Part shown: positions 39,736-40,528 of the stretch, piece by piece
Numbering within the stretch: the first letter of the stretch is position 1
How the letters are laid out: each line of letters begins with the position of its first letter
NCBI GenBank assembly: GCA_949282745.1
Contig: CASDQM010000012.1
Span: 1 to 40,528 of the forward strand
Source: an uncultured Sutterella sp.
Lineage (GTDB): Bacteria; Pseudomonadota; Gammaproteobacteria; Burkholderiales; Burkholderiaceae_F
Length of the DNA stretch: 40,528 nt
Direction of reading: 5' to 3'
Notes under the pieces: generated by a model
Databases searched by the model: none
The model's input: the letters and a program-made list of their open reading frames with translations, nothing else
Told to the model about the DNA's origin: nothing
Translations under genes and position numbers: made by a program

Positions 39736-40528
39736 TCAGCGGCGAAGGGCCGCACGGGCGGCCGAACGGCCCGCAATGCGCCCGAAGGTGATCGCCGCGG
39801 CAATGCCGTTTCCTCCGATGCGGTTTGCTCCGTGCACGTTTCCGACGATTTCACCCGCCGCGAAAAGGCCCGGCAGGACCTTTCCCTCCCGATCCAATAC
39901 CGCGCCCTCGGGCGTGATGCGAACGCCCCCGAGCGTCGAGTGAAGGTTGAGGTAGACGGGCGCCGCCCAGAAGGGAGGCGTCTCGATTTTGCGGCAGACG
40001 ACGCGGCCGCACTTTCCGATTCTCTTCTCCACTTCGCCGTTGAAGGCTTCGACGGTGCGGCGTAGCGCCCCCGCGGGAAGGCCCGCCTTGCGGGCGAGCG
40101 CTTCGAGCGTCTCCGCCCGAAAGGCGTCCCCCGTCTGCAGACCCCGGTAGATGTCCTTTTGCGAAACGAGGTCGTAGGACGAGACGCCGCGGTCGTCCGT
40201 CACGGTGTAGGCGCGGCCTCCGACCGCATTTCGGATCGCAAGGGCGAGCGCCCGGCGGGAGCCGTCCTCTTCGACGAGCCGCTCGCCTCGGGCGTCGACG
40301 AGAATGCAGACCCCGACGTCCAAGTCGAGCCGCACCGCATGCGTTTGTCCCTTCCTCACGCCCGGAACCGCCTGCACGACATCGAGATTGACAAGCGCCG
40401 CCCCCGCGCGCTCCGCCGCGAGCTGTCCGTCGCCCGTCGAGCCCGGCGCATTGTCGGTGGGCAATTCCGCCCAGGCGGGCGCCCAGCGCTTGAGCAAGTT
40501 CGGGTTCGCGCCGTAGCCGCCCGACGCG
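39736..40528 (-). CDS. fumarate-reductase-like flavoprotein, N-terminus beyond the window
   Basis: This is the C-terminal part (263 residues in the window) of another FAD-binding reductase. The reading frame continues past the window edge, where it begins SGGYGANPNLLKRW. The substrate site is canonical: GNVHGANRIGGNGI with the His and Arg of soluble fumarate reductases, followed by ITFGRIAGRSAA at the end. The GGVRITPEGAVLDREGKV strand and LPGLFAAGEIVG also match. It is therefore the best candidate in the window for a true fumarate (or methacrylate-like) reductase. The stop at 39736 is followed by a gap of about 200 bp to the next gene in the same direction. Export signal and any heme domain cannot be judged. 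Confidence 0.85.
   Translation of the reverse strand, partial: ASGGYGANPNLLKRWAPAWAELPTDNAPGSTGDGQLAAERAGAALVNLDVVQAVPGVRKGQTHAVRLDLDVGVCILVDARGERLVEEDGSRRALALAIRNAVGGRAYTVTDDRGVSSYDLVSQKDIYRGLQTGDAFRAETLEALARKAGLPAGALRRTVEAFNGEVEKRIGKCGRVVCRKIETPPFWAAPVYLNLHSTLGGVRITPEGAVLDREGKVLPGLFAAGEIVGNVHGANRIGGNGIAAAITFGRIAGRSAARAALRR

Overview
The window is a high-GC chromosome segment from a Gram-negative bacterium, most likely an anaerobic or microaerophilic gut member of the Burkholderiales (Sutterella/Sutterellaceae-like). This is inferred from the Burkholderiales-type porin, several Tat-exported flavocytochrome-c-like reductases without heme domains, two DcuC-type C4-dicarboxylate carriers, a periplasmic asparaginase and no sugar catabolism. 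I saw no rRNA, tRNA or CRISPR array.

Left part (1-7.8 kb) is accessory DNA. It has an autotransporter adhesin, an acidic protein of unknown function, the ruins of a type I restriction gene (hsdR N-terminus) beside an intact RhuM protein, a scar copy of the autotransporter 3' end, and an AAA+/DUF4143 ATPase. Just upstream of the ATPase lies a 33-bp-period array that also reads as a 42-residue peptide of YMDIVLK-type 11-mers. 8.3-11.1 kb is an SsuA/TauA-like ABC importer operon. It is followed by a 13-bp-stem hairpin, a 10-bp-period tandem repeat and a convergent LeuE-like exporter.

The middle (12.3-28.7 kb) is organised around amino acids and C4-dicarboxylates. It holds a periplasmic fumarate-reductase-family flavoprotein, an AspT/YidE-type carrier and a co-oriented cluster dcuC - porin - ansB - pepT. 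A Crp/Fnr-like regulator is encoded upstream of that cluster in the same direction. After a COG1106-type ATPase and a small acidic protein comes a second unit: an argininosuccinate-lyase-like enzyme followed by a second DcuC carrier, divergent from a LysR regulator. Together these suggest conversion of peptides, asparagine and possibly N-succinyl compounds into aspartate and fumarate, with the flavoproteins using fumarate or related acceptors in anaerobic respiration.

The right part (28.9-40.5 kb) has a lipoprotein, a 32-residue membrane microprotein and a Tat-exported flavoprotein. Next are a YjaB-like acetyltransferase and a MarR-controlled HlyD/ABC-2 efflux pair whose permease is frameshifted in a six-base G/C run. 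A small selfish-element-like block follows (orphan HigA, RelE/ParE-type toxin with a short antidote, S24 phage-type repressor). Two more flavoproteins close the window, the last running off the edge. Four fumarate-reductase-family flavoproteins in 28 kb, with different residues at the substrate arginine position, suggest diversified electron acceptors.
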